A stretch of DNA of 64,000 nt from Rhodococcus xishaensis. Its GTDB lineage: Bacteria; Actinomycetota; Actinomycetes; Mycobacteriales; Mycobacteriaceae. A model generated the notes under the pieces. It saw only the letters and a list, made by a program, of their open reading frames with translations. It did no database searches and had not been told where the DNA came from. The stretch is taken from positions 581,575 through 645,574 of the forward strand of contig NZ_RKLO01000001.1 of NCBI RefSeq assembly GCF_004011825.1, written 5' to 3'. A program made the translations under genes and the position numbers. Below, one piece after another: positions 55,052 through 64,000 of this stretch (positions within the stretch are counted from its first letter, which is position 1; every line of letters starts with the position of its first letter).

Positions 55052-55564
55052 GTGCGCTCGTTGAACCAGTTCGCGGATGCGACGACCGGAGTGATCTACG
55101 TCCATTCGTCGCCCGCCGCTCTGTGCCCGCACGTCGAATGGGCGCTCACCTCGATCCTTGATGCCCGCGCCAACCTGCGCTGGACTGCGCAACCCGCGGC
55201 CGTCGGCACGCTCAGAGCGACTTGTGACTGGATCGGCCCCGTCGGCACGGGATCCCGGTTGGCGGCAGCGATGAGGGCGTGGCCGCTGCTGTACTTCGAA
55301 GTCACCGAGGACCCGAGCGACCGTGTCGACGGCGAGCGCTTCAGCCACGTTCCCGAGTTGGGGCTGTGGCGGGGGAACACCAGCGCGAACGGCGATGTGG
55401 TCGTTGGCGAGATGCAGCTCCGGGCCCTTTTGGAGAAGGGGCGGGACGGCTTCGCCGCAGCGGTGGAGCATGCACTGGGAACCGCCTGGGACGACGCACT
55501 CGAGCCGTATCGGAGTGGGGGAGAGGGAGCCGAGGTGACCTGGCTGCGCCGCGAAGTCGGATGA
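55052..55564 (+). CDS. DUF3145 family protein
   Basis: The 170-residue soluble protein starts VRSLNQFADATTGVIYVHSS and has the DUF3145 pattern LCPHVEWALTSIL, RATCDWIGPVGTG, WPLLYFEVTEDPS and GMLW-like LGLWRG. The family occurs throughout mycolate-containing actinobacteria, often near accD6; no function is known. The GTG at 55052 has GGAGG 7 nt upstream. An earlier in-frame start would overlap the serine hydrolase gene and is rejected. Confidence 0.8.
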   Translation: MRSLNQFADATTGVIYVHSSPAALCPHVEWALTSILDARANLRWTAQPAAVGTLRATCDWIGPVGTGSRLAAAMRAWPLLYFEVTEDPSDRVDGERFSHVPELGLWRGNTSANGDVVVGEMQLRALLEKGRDGFAAAVEHALGTAWDDALEPYRSGGEGAEVTWLRREVG

Positions 55565-55589
55565 GGTCGGAAGACACCGAAGACGAGAG

Positions 55590-55615
55590 AAGGGCCCCGC
55601 GCTTGCGGGGCCCTT
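55590..55615. terminator. bidirectional terminator between DUF3145 gene and accD6
   Basis: AAGGGCCCCGC-GCTT-GCGGGGCCCTT is an 11-bp perfect stem with a 4-nt loop in the 76-nt gap between convergent genes. Confidence 0.85.
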
Positions 55616-55640
55616 GCCGGGAGTTGTCGGATCGTGCGCG

Positions 55641-57074
55641 TCAGAGCGGGATGTTCTTGTGCCGGGCACGCGTTGCGGGGACTGCGGCGAGTGCGCCGGC
55701 GAGGACGCTGCGGGTCTTGGCCGGATCGATCGTCTCGTCGACGACACCGATCGAGATCGCCCGCCCGACGCCGCCCGCGATGGCTTCGTGCTCCTCGGCG
55801 AGACGATCGTGCAGGGCTTCGCGCTCCTCTTCCGGTGCGGCCGCGAGGGCGCGCTTGTGGAGGATGCCGACGGCCGCTTTGGCGCCCATCACCGCGACCT
55901 CGGAGTCGGGCCACGCGTACACCGCGGTTGCGCCGAGGGCGCGCGAGTTCATCGCGATGTATGCGCCGCCGTAGATCTTGCGCGTCACCAACGTGACGCG
56001 GGGAACGGAGGCCTCGGCGAACGCGTGCAGCAGCTTCGCGCCGCGTCGCACAACGCCCTCCCACTCCTGGCTGACGCCGGGGAGATAGCCGGGGACGTCG
56101 ACGATGACCACCAGTGGGATGCCGAAGGCGTTGCACAGGCGGACGAAGCGGGCGGACTTCTCCGCACTCTCGCTGTTGAGGCAACCACCGAGGTGGAGCG
56201 GGTTGTTCGCGATCACACCGACCGTGCGGCCGCCGAGACGGCCCAACCCGGTGACGATGCTGCGCGCCCAGTTGGTCTGCAACTCTTCGAAACTCGACTC
56301 GCCCTCGACGTTGTCGAGCAGTTCCCGGACGATCGGGCGCACGTCGTACGCGCGCTTCGCGGATTCCGGCATCAGCTCGCGGAGGTCGCGATCGCCGTGT
56401 TCGGCGGCCGCGAGGTCGAACTCGCCCTGCTCACTCATCATCGACACCAGGCGGCGGGCTCGACGGTAGGCGTCGCTCTCGTCGCGGGCCGCGATGTGCG
56501 CCACTCCGGACTTCTTGCTGTGCGTGTCCGGCCCGCCGAGCGACGCCATGTCGACCTGCTCGCCGGTCACGCTCTTGACCACGTCGGGGCCGGTGACGAA
56601 GACGCGGCCCTCGGGCGCCATGATCACGATATCGGTGAGGGCGGGGCCGTAGGCGGCGCCACCCGCGGCGAAGCCGAGCACGACGGAGATCTGCGGAATC
56701 AGGCCCGACGCGCGCACCATGGCCTCGAAGACGAGACCGACGGCATGGAGGGCCTCGACCCCTTCGGCCAGTCGGGCGCCCCCCGAATGCCACAACCCGA
56801 CGACCGGGGCGTTCTCGGCGATCGCGGTATCGATCGCGTCGACGATGTGTTTGCAGCCATCGACGCCCATCGCGCCGCCCATGACGGTGGCGTCGGAGGC
56901 ATAGGCGATAGTGCGAACGCCATCGATCTCACCCGATGCGGTGAGCACCCCGGATTTGTCGCGGGGGTGTAGGGGTACGACGGTTCCGGCATCGAACAGC
57001 TTGGCGAGGCGCGCGAGAGGGTCGCGCGGATCGACGGATGCTTCGGAGTGCGTCGCGGGGGCCAAGACGGTCAT
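55641..57074 (-). CDS. accD6: acyl-CoA carboxylase beta subunit AccD6
   Basis: AccD6 is the carboxyltransferase that makes malonyl-CoA for FAS-I and FAS-II. The 477-residue product has the crotonase-like halves: GLWHSGGARLAEGVEAL (oxyanion), VLGFAAGGAAYGPALTD, then VIVDVPGYLPGVSQEWEG and KIYGGAYIAMNSRALGA. GGAGG precedes the ATG at 57074. It is the last gene of the fabD-acpM-kas-accD6 operon, as in mycobacteria. The spacing from the ketosynthase is 98 nt, with no obvious terminator. Confidence 0.93.
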   Translation of the reverse strand: MTVLAPATHSEASVDPRDPLARLAKLFDAGTVVPLHPRDKSGVLTASGEIDGVRTIAYASDATVMGGAMGVDGCKHIVDAIDTAIAENAPVVGLWHSGGARLAEGVEALHAVGLVFEAMVRASGLIPQISVVLGFAAGGAAYGPALTDIVIMAPEGRVFVTGPDVVKSVTGEQVDMASLGGPDTHSKKSGVAHIAARDESDAYRRARRLVSMMSEQGEFDLAAAEHGDRDLRELMPESAKRAYDVRPIVRELLDNVEGESSFEELQTNWARSIVTGLGRLGGRTVGVIANNPLHLGGCLNSESAEKSARFVRLCNAFGIPLVVIVDVPGYLPGVSQEWEGVVRRGAKLLHAFAEASVPRVTLVTRKIYGGAYIAMNSRALGATAVYAWPDSEVAVMGAKAAVGILHKRALAAAPEEEREALHDRLAEEHEAIAGGVGRAISIGVVDETIDPAKTRSVLAGALAAVPATRARHKNIPL

Positions 57075-57172
57075 CGTGTCCTCCTTGAGCTAGCCCATGT
57101 TGGGCGAAAGTTCGGGGTGGGGACCCCGGGTGCGGCGTCCCCACCCTGCGATCCAGCGAGGTTCGAGTGGGG

Positions 57173-58420
57173 TTACGCCCGTCCGAAGGCGAGTGCAACG
57201 TTGTGCCCACCGAAACCGAACGAGTTGTTGATCGCGAAGTCGATGTCGCCGTAGCGGGGTTCACCCTTGACGACGTCGAGATCGATCTCCGGATCCTGGT
57301 TGTCCAGATTGAGCGTGGGGGGGATGACGCCCTCACGGACACTCAGGACGGTGAGCACTGCCTCGAGAGCGCCGACGGCGCCGATCGAGTGACCCAGAGC
57401 CGACTTGGGCCCGTACACCGCAGGATGCGTGCCGACCGCGGCCTTGATGGCGATGCTCTCGGCGATGTCGCCGATCGGCGTTGCGGTCGCATGTGCGTTG
57501 ACGTGCTTGATGTCGGACTTGGCGAGACCGGAAGTTTCGAGAGCCCGGGTCATGGCGCGAGCCGCCCCGACGCCCTCCGGATCGGGTGCCACGATGTGGT
57601 AGCCGTCCGAGGTGATGCCTGCGCCCAGTATGCGAGCGTGGATGGTCGCCCCACGCGCCTTCGCATGCTCCTCCGTCTCGAGGACCATCATGGCGCCGGC
57701 CTCACCGAAGACGAACCCGTCCCGGTCCTTGTCGAAGGGGCGCGATGCCGCCTTCGGGTCGTCGTTGCGGGTGCTGAGCGCTCGCATCATGGCGAAGCTC
57801 GCGATCGGCACGGAGTCGATGTTGCCCTCGACTCCGCCGGTGACGACGATATCCGCGTCGCCCATCGCGATCATGCGGAAGGCATGAACGATGGCCTCCG
57901 ACCCGGATGAACACGCCGATACCGGCGTGATGACACCAGCGCGCGCGCCCAGTTCGAGTCCGACGGTGGCCGAAGGACCATTCGGCATCACCATCTGAAC
58001 CGCGAACGGTGACACCTTGCGGTATCCGCCTGTGCGCAGCTTGTCGACGGCATCGATGAGCGCCTCTCCACCGCCGAGCCCGGTGCCGATGACAACCCCG
58101 AGACGATCCTTGTCGACCTCGGGGCTGCCGGCATTTCGCCAGACCTGCCTGCCCAACACCAACGCGAGACGCTCGACATAGCTCATCCGACGGATCTCGA
58201 CCCGGCTCAGCGCGTCGTCGAAGGGGACCTTCAGTTGGCCACCGAAACGCACCGGTAGATCGAACTCCTCCACGAACGAGCCCTCGAGCACGTCGATGCC
58301 GCTCTCACCGGCAAGCAGACCCTTCCACGTGCCATCCACATCTCCGGCGACCGACGTCGTAGCCGCGAGGCTCGTGACGACGATGTTGGGAAATCTCCCT
58401 TTGGTAGAAGCGGAAGTCAC
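57173..58420 (-). CDS. kasA: beta-ketoacyl-ACP synthase (KasA-type)
   Basis: The condensing enzyme elongates meromycolate precursors on ACP. The 415-residue product has the nucleophile Cys in [13 protein letters not shown] near residue 170, the catalytic His in [13 protein letters not shown] near residue 310 and [12 protein letters not shown] with the second His near residue 345. Length matches KasA (416). M. tuberculosis has kasA and kasB in tandem here; this window shows only one synthase. Whether it covers both roles is not known from sequence. Confidence 0.92.
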   Translation of the reverse strand: MTSASTKGRFPNIVVTSLAATTSVAGDVDGTWKGLLAGESGIDVLEGSFVEEFDLPVRFGGQLKVPFDDALSRVEIRRMSYVERLALVLGRQVWRNAGSPEVDKDRLGVVIGTGLGGGEALIDAVDKLRTGGYRKVSPFAVQMVMPNGPSATVGLELGARAGVITPVSACSSGSEAIVHAFRMIAMGDADIVVTGGVEGNIDSVPIASFAMMRALSTRNDDPKAASRPFDKDRDGFVFGEAGAMMVLETEEHAKARGATIHARILGAGITSDGYHIVAPDPEGVGAARAMTRALETSGLAKSDIKHVNAHATATPIGDIAESIAIKAAVGTHPAVYGPKSALGHSIGAVGALEAVLTVLSVREGVIPPTLNLDNQDPEIDLDVVKGEPRYGDIDFAINNSFGFGGHNVALAFGRA

Positions 58421-58427
58421 GATGGGC

Positions 58428-58739
58428 TCACTCGTCGTCGTTCTTCGCGGCCTCGAGCTTTGCCTTGACCGCTTCGGCAGCCTCGCCGCCCTCGGCTTCC
58501 AGCTTCTGGATGTAGGTGACGGCGTCGCCGACGGTGCGGAGGCTGGCCAGATCCTCGTCCGGGATCTTCACGCCGTACTTGTCCTCGGTCTGGACGGCGA
58601 TCTCGACCATGGAAAGCGAGTCGATGTCCAGATCGTCGACGAAGGACTTGTCGATCGTGACCTCGGAGGGCTCGATGCCGGTGACCTCTTCGATGATCTC
58701 GGCGAGGCCGGCGATGATGTCTTCCTGGTTGGTGGCCAC
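58428..58739 (-). CDS. acpM: meromycolate-extension acyl carrier protein
   Basis: The 103-residue carrier protein has the phosphopantetheine Ser in [19 protein letters not shown] near residue 41 and a longer, charged C-terminal tail ([20 protein letters not shown]), typical of AcpM rather than a short AcpP. The GTG at 58739 was chosen because AAAGGAG lies upstream; extra in-frame codons before it are not conserved. It lies between fabD and kasA with a 7-nt gap to the latter. Confidence 0.93.
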   Translation of the reverse strand: MATNQEDIIAGLAEIIEEVTGIEPSEVTIDKSFVDDLDIDSLSMVEIAVQTEDKYGVKIPDEDLASLRTVGDAVTYIQKLEAEGGEAAEAVKAKLEAAKNDDE

Positions 58740-58819
58740 TATGTGGCTCCTTTCTTGGTTGGGTTTCCGTGGGATGGTCGTTGGGCCATCGGTCACGCGC
58801 TGGGTGAGGGCGTGGTGTC

Positions 58820-59737
58820 CTAGCCTCCTCCGGTGAACTCGGTCAGTGCCGAGAGATCTCCGGGTTCTTTGAGCGCCGCGGTCGGTGTGCCGCGCATCTC
58901 ACGCTTGGCGATCCCGATCAGGGTTCCCGCCGGGGGGAGTTCCGCGATCGCTGTGACCTGGGCAGCCCGAAGGCTCTCGGTGCACAGGTCCCAGCGCACA
59001 GGTCGGGTCACCTGCGCGGCCAGTTTGGTCAGGGCGTCGGCACCGGAGGTGACTGGCGCGCCATCCGAGTTGGAGAGCAGGGTGCGGGTGGGATCGCTGG
59101 GCGTGATCCGTGACGCGGCCTCGGCGACGGCGTCCTGGGCGGGTGCCATGTACCGAGTGTGGAACGCCCCCGCCACCGGCAGCGCTCGAACGCGGGCTTT
59201 CTCGGGCGGGTTCGCGGCCAGTTGCTCGAGGGCGTCGTGGGATCCCGCCGCGACGATCTGACCCGCCGCGTTGCGGTTGGCCGGCGTGAGATCGAGTTCT
59301 TCGAGTCGGGACAGGACCGCAGCCTCGTCACCGCCGAGTACAGCGGACATCCCGGTGGGTTCGAGTGCGCACGCTCTCGCCATCTCCCTGCCTCGGATTG
59401 CGGCGAGCAGCACGGCATCGTCGGCGGACAGAATGCCGGCGATGGCCGCGGCGGCGAGTTCGCCCACGGAATGGCCGGCGACGATGGTCTCCGCTGGGAC
59501 CAGGTTCCGGCGTTCGAGTTCCTCGTATGCGAGGAGAGCGGCAGCCACTACGAGCGGCTGGGTCACGGCAGTATCCGTGATCTCGTCGGCCGATGCGGTG
59601 GTGCCCAGGCGAACAAGGTCGAGGCCGGATGCCTTCGACCACAGCGCGACGCGATCGTGTGTGCCCGGCAACTCCAGCCATGGGCTGAGCATGCCGGGAG
59701 TTTGAGAGCCCTGACCCGGGGCAAGCAACGAAATCAC
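58820..59737 (-). CDS. fabD: malonyl-CoA:ACP transacylase
   Basis: FabD loads malonyl groups on AcpM. The 305-residue product has LLAPGQGSQTPGML, the nucleophile motif VAGHSVGELAAAAIAG near residue 92 and VAGAFHTRYMAPA with the catalytic His near residue 195. First gene of the operon. The GTG at 59737 was picked because it begins VISLLAPGQG; it has no clear Shine-Dalgarno sequence, and longer frames upstream run through the promoter and MabR-type operator. Confidence 0.93.
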   Translation of the reverse strand: MISLLAPGQGSQTPGMLSPWLELPGTHDRVALWSKASGLDLVRLGTTASADEITDTAVTQPLVVAAALLAYEELERRNLVPAETIVAGHSVGELAAAAIAGILSADDAVLLAAIRGREMARACALEPTGMSAVLGGDEAAVLSRLEELDLTPANRNAAGQIVAAGSHDALEQLAANPPEKARVRALPVAGAFHTRYMAPAQDAVAEAASRITPSDPTRTLLSNSDGAPVTSGADALTKLAAQVTRPVRWDLCTESLRAAQVTAIAELPPAGTLIGIAKREMRGTPTAALKEPGDLSALTEFTGGG

Positions 59738-59772
59738 GCATTCATGGGAACACTGTGAGCGTCGCCCGCGAG

Positions 59773-59778
59773 ATGTTA
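59773..59778 (-). promoter_or_regulatory. possible -10 box of the FAS-II operon
   Basis: TAACAT on the minus strand gives a start near 59766, about 29 nt before the fabD GTG. No strong -35 is seen, which would fit an activated promoter. Confidence 0.35.
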
Positions 59779-59803
59779 TCGAGAATGAACTCTGCACAGA
59801 TGA

Positions 59804-59822
59804 TTTGTAGGGTTCCCACAAA
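59804..59822. promoter_or_regulatory. MabR-type operator upstream of fabD
   Basis: TTTGT-N9-ACAAA with a further A on the right matches the MabR (Rv2242) palindrome TTTTGT-N9-ACAAAA described for mycobacteria. It lies just upstream of the expected fabD promoter and between fabD and mabR. Confidence 0.7.
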
Positions 59823-59864
59823 ATTGCACGTCGCAGTGCAGGATCGGAATTGGGGCGCCTAGCG

Positions 59865-61238
59865 TTACGCCCCGACATTCCGGAATGTGAATTTTGGGGT
59901 CGATGTGCCAGAAGTAGGTGTATGAGAGTTTGTTTGGGCTAGTCGGCCGAGAGTTGCTGCGACGCGGAGCACATAGGCATCGCGTGGATTTGTCGGATCG
60001 CGTCCCGTGATCTCCGAGATTCTCTTCAGGCGGTACCGAACGGTGTTTGGATGAACAAACAGCTGGCGGGCACAGGCCTCGATGGCACCGCCGGAGTCCA
60101 GGTAGGCGTCGAGAGTCTCCGAGAGCGCAGTTCCCGCGACCGACAGCGGATGGATCAGGCGTTCGTTGAGCGCGACGACCGCCGCGGTGTCGCCGAGCAG
60201 GGCGCGTTCGGGAAGCAGATCCGCAGCGAATACCGGGCGAGGTGCGCCGCGCCAACCTACGACGGCTTCCATCCCGGCGAGCGCCTCCACCGCGCTCAAG
60301 TGAGCAGCCCCGAGCGTTGGGGTGGTGGGGCCTATCACCACCGGACCACCGGAGAAGCTCTCCATCAACTCGTCCATAAACTTGCGTGCGCCCCTGCTGC
60401 CCTTCAACTCGCCGCTGACCACCATTACGAGTAACTCGCCCTGGACCACGGCCAGCGCGGCCCGACCGTGTTTCTGTGCGGTGCTGTGCACGGTCCCGAT
60501 CACAGACACGCTCTCCTCTGGCGGGGGCGTGCCGACGATCACCGTCGCGTGCGCGGTTGCATCCCAGTTCAGGGTCGCGGCCCGTGACTGCAGGTCGGAT
60601 CCGGTGTCACCACGGACCACCGCGTCGACGACCAACGCTTCGAGCCGTGTATCCCATGCTCCGCGGGACTCAGCGGCACTCGCGTACACCGCCGCGGCCG
60701 CGAAGCCGAGTTCACGGCCGTAGCGCAGGATCGACTCGGTCAGCGCGACGAGCTGTCGGTCATTGCGCGCGAGCGCGGGCAGGCGCTGCTCGAAGAACTC
60801 CATCGCCACTCGCACCATGTCGACCGTCTGCCGCAGCGTCAGGCGACGGGCGAGATCCTGGGGAATCACCTGGAAGGCGTCGATGCTGAAACGGATATCG
60901 GTATCGGCGTCGGTAAGCCATTCGAGGAAATTGACCACCGATGTCTGCACGAGCATCTGCACGCTTGCCCGCTGCTCGGCGTCGAGGTCGGCGAAGAACG
61001 GCAGCTGGTCCTGCATCGACGCGATCGCCTCGGTAGAGAGCCGACCCGAGAACTGCTTGACCCGACGCAGCAGTGCATCGGGCAGGGAGTCACGGCTCGG
61101 CCTGCTCGAGGTGTCCTGGACGGCCGGTTGGTAGCGCGTACGACGTGGATGCAGCGGAGGTGAAGCCTCCTTCCCGGCCGGCTGAGACGGGGGCTGAGGA
61201 GGGGAGGTCGTTGAACTCTCCGGCTGATCCACTGCCAT
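59865..61238 (-). CDS. mabR: PucR-family regulator of FAS-II (MabR, Rv2242-like)
   Basis: The 457-residue regulator has a Pro/Ser-rich N-terminus, a central GGDEF-like/PucR helical region (residues ~60-190, DALLRRVKQFSGRLS, VNFLEWLTDADTDIRFS) and a C-terminal helix-turn-helix ARQLFVHPNTVRYRLKRISEITG near residue 420. MabR is an essential regulator of the mycobacterial FAS-II operon, and the gene here is immediately upstream and in the same direction. A palindrome matching its site lies between it and fabD. The ATG at 61238 begins MAVDQPES. Confidence 0.88.
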   Translation of the reverse strand: MAVDQPESSTTSPPQPPSQPAGKEASPPLHPRRTRYQPAVQDTSSRPSRDSLPDALLRRVKQFSGRLSTEAIASMQDQLPFFADLDAEQRASVQMLVQTSVVNFLEWLTDADTDIRFSIDAFQVIPQDLARRLTLRQTVDMVRVAMEFFEQRLPALARNDRQLVALTESILRYGRELGFAAAAVYASAAESRGAWDTRLEALVVDAVVRGDTGSDLQSRAATLNWDATAHATVIVGTPPPEESVSVIGTVHSTAQKHGRAALAVVQGELLVMVVSGELKGSRGARKFMDELMESFSGGPVVIGPTTPTLGAAHLSAVEALAGMEAVVGWRGAPRPVFAADLLPERALLGDTAAVVALNERLIHPLSVAGTALSETLDAYLDSGGAIEACARQLFVHPNTVRYRLKRISEITGRDPTNPRDAYVLRVAATLGRLAQTNSHTPTSGTSTPKFTFRNVGA

Positions 61239-61259
61239 GTGTAGGAACTTACGCCCGCA

Positions 61260-61293
61260 GCCGGCACGAGACCTTGCGGACACTCGTGCCGGC
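61260..61293. terminator. hairpin between aceE and mabR
   Basis: GCCGGCACGAG pairs CTCGTGCCGGC over 11 bp with a 12-nt loop, in the 108-nt gap downstream of aceE. There is no T run, so it is either a weak terminator or an operator. Confidence 0.5.
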
Positions 61294-61346
61294 AGCAGGT
61301 GTATTCATTGTCGGTCGCACTCTGGGTCCTGCTGGTTGGTACGGCC

Positions 61347-64000
<2,654 letters not shown>

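Overview
The window is high-GC actinobacterial chromosome, almost certainly Rhodococcus or a close Nocardiaceae relative. GTG and TTG starts are common, genes often overlap by ATGA or GTGA, and there is a mycolic-acid type FAS-II operon and an assimilatory APS/sulfite reductase operon. Gene order closely follows the Mycobacterium tuberculosis core chromosome from about Rv2426c to Rv2241 (from memory of that map; no alignment was run). I saw no insertion sequence, prophage, CRISPR array or rRNA.

Layout. 1-1.8 kb: end of a MoxR ATPase and its CoxE-type VWA partner. 1.9-9.7 kb: nadD, rsfS, gpgP, octT-like acyltransferase, degV, comEA, comEC, holA. 9.8-16.1 kb: rpsT and a lone PemK-like protein on the minus strand, lepA, a nitronate-monooxygenase-like flavoprotein, a GH15 trehalase-like enzyme on the minus strand, and two tiny membrane proteins. 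16.2-26 kb: sulfur block. A sulfate importer operon (subI-cysT-cysW-cysA, plus) converges on a minus-strand operon sirA-cysH-cysD-cysN-sirohydrochlorin chelatase. Each operon is preceded by a short reading frame ending in cysteine codons and placed 7 nt after a -10-like box. 26.1-36.1 kb: hemW, a small conserved gene, hrcA, dnaJ, rsmE, an alpha/beta hydrolase, phoH, ybeY, a CNNM/CBS membrane protein, era. 36.2-42.8 kb: Ddn-like protein, amidase, recO, uppS, a small conserved gene, zur and smtB (minus), glyS. 42.8-50.5 kb: a TPM-domain membrane protein, a YdcF-like protein, dgt, dnaG, a small protein, tRNA-Asn, a DEDDh exonuclease, and a tRNA with a CAT anticodon. 50.8-54.9 kb: a more variable stretch with an Ala-rich repeat protein, an unusual cytochrome P450, an NDMA-dependent alcohol dehydrogenase and a serine beta-lactamase-like hydrolase. 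55-64 kb: a DUF3145 gene converging on the minus-strand FAS-II operon (fabD-acpM-kas-accD6), its regulator mabR (PucR-like), and the 3' part of aceE.

How the genes work together. The sulfur block takes sulfate from import to sulfide: SubI/CysTWA import it, CysDN activates it to APS, CysH reduces APS to sulfite, and SirA reduces sulfite to sulfide with siroheme made by the CbiX-type chelatase. Both operons look set up for cysteine sensing through translated leaders. The FAS-II block is preceded by a TTTGT-N9-ACAAA palindrome expected for MabR. The smtB-zur pair has its own promoter with an ATGCA-N6-TGCAT operator between -35 and -10.

The least ordinary signals are: the paired Cys-codon leaders with a possible anti-Shine-Dalgarno switch; short in-frame tandem duplications at gene starts (octT, sirohydrochlorin chelatase, alpha/beta hydrolase), some of which multiply the start codon or the whole ribosome-binding site; a P450 that has lost the ExxR and meander segments but keeps its heme loop; and a perfect 24-bp palindrome in front of the DUF3145 gene.
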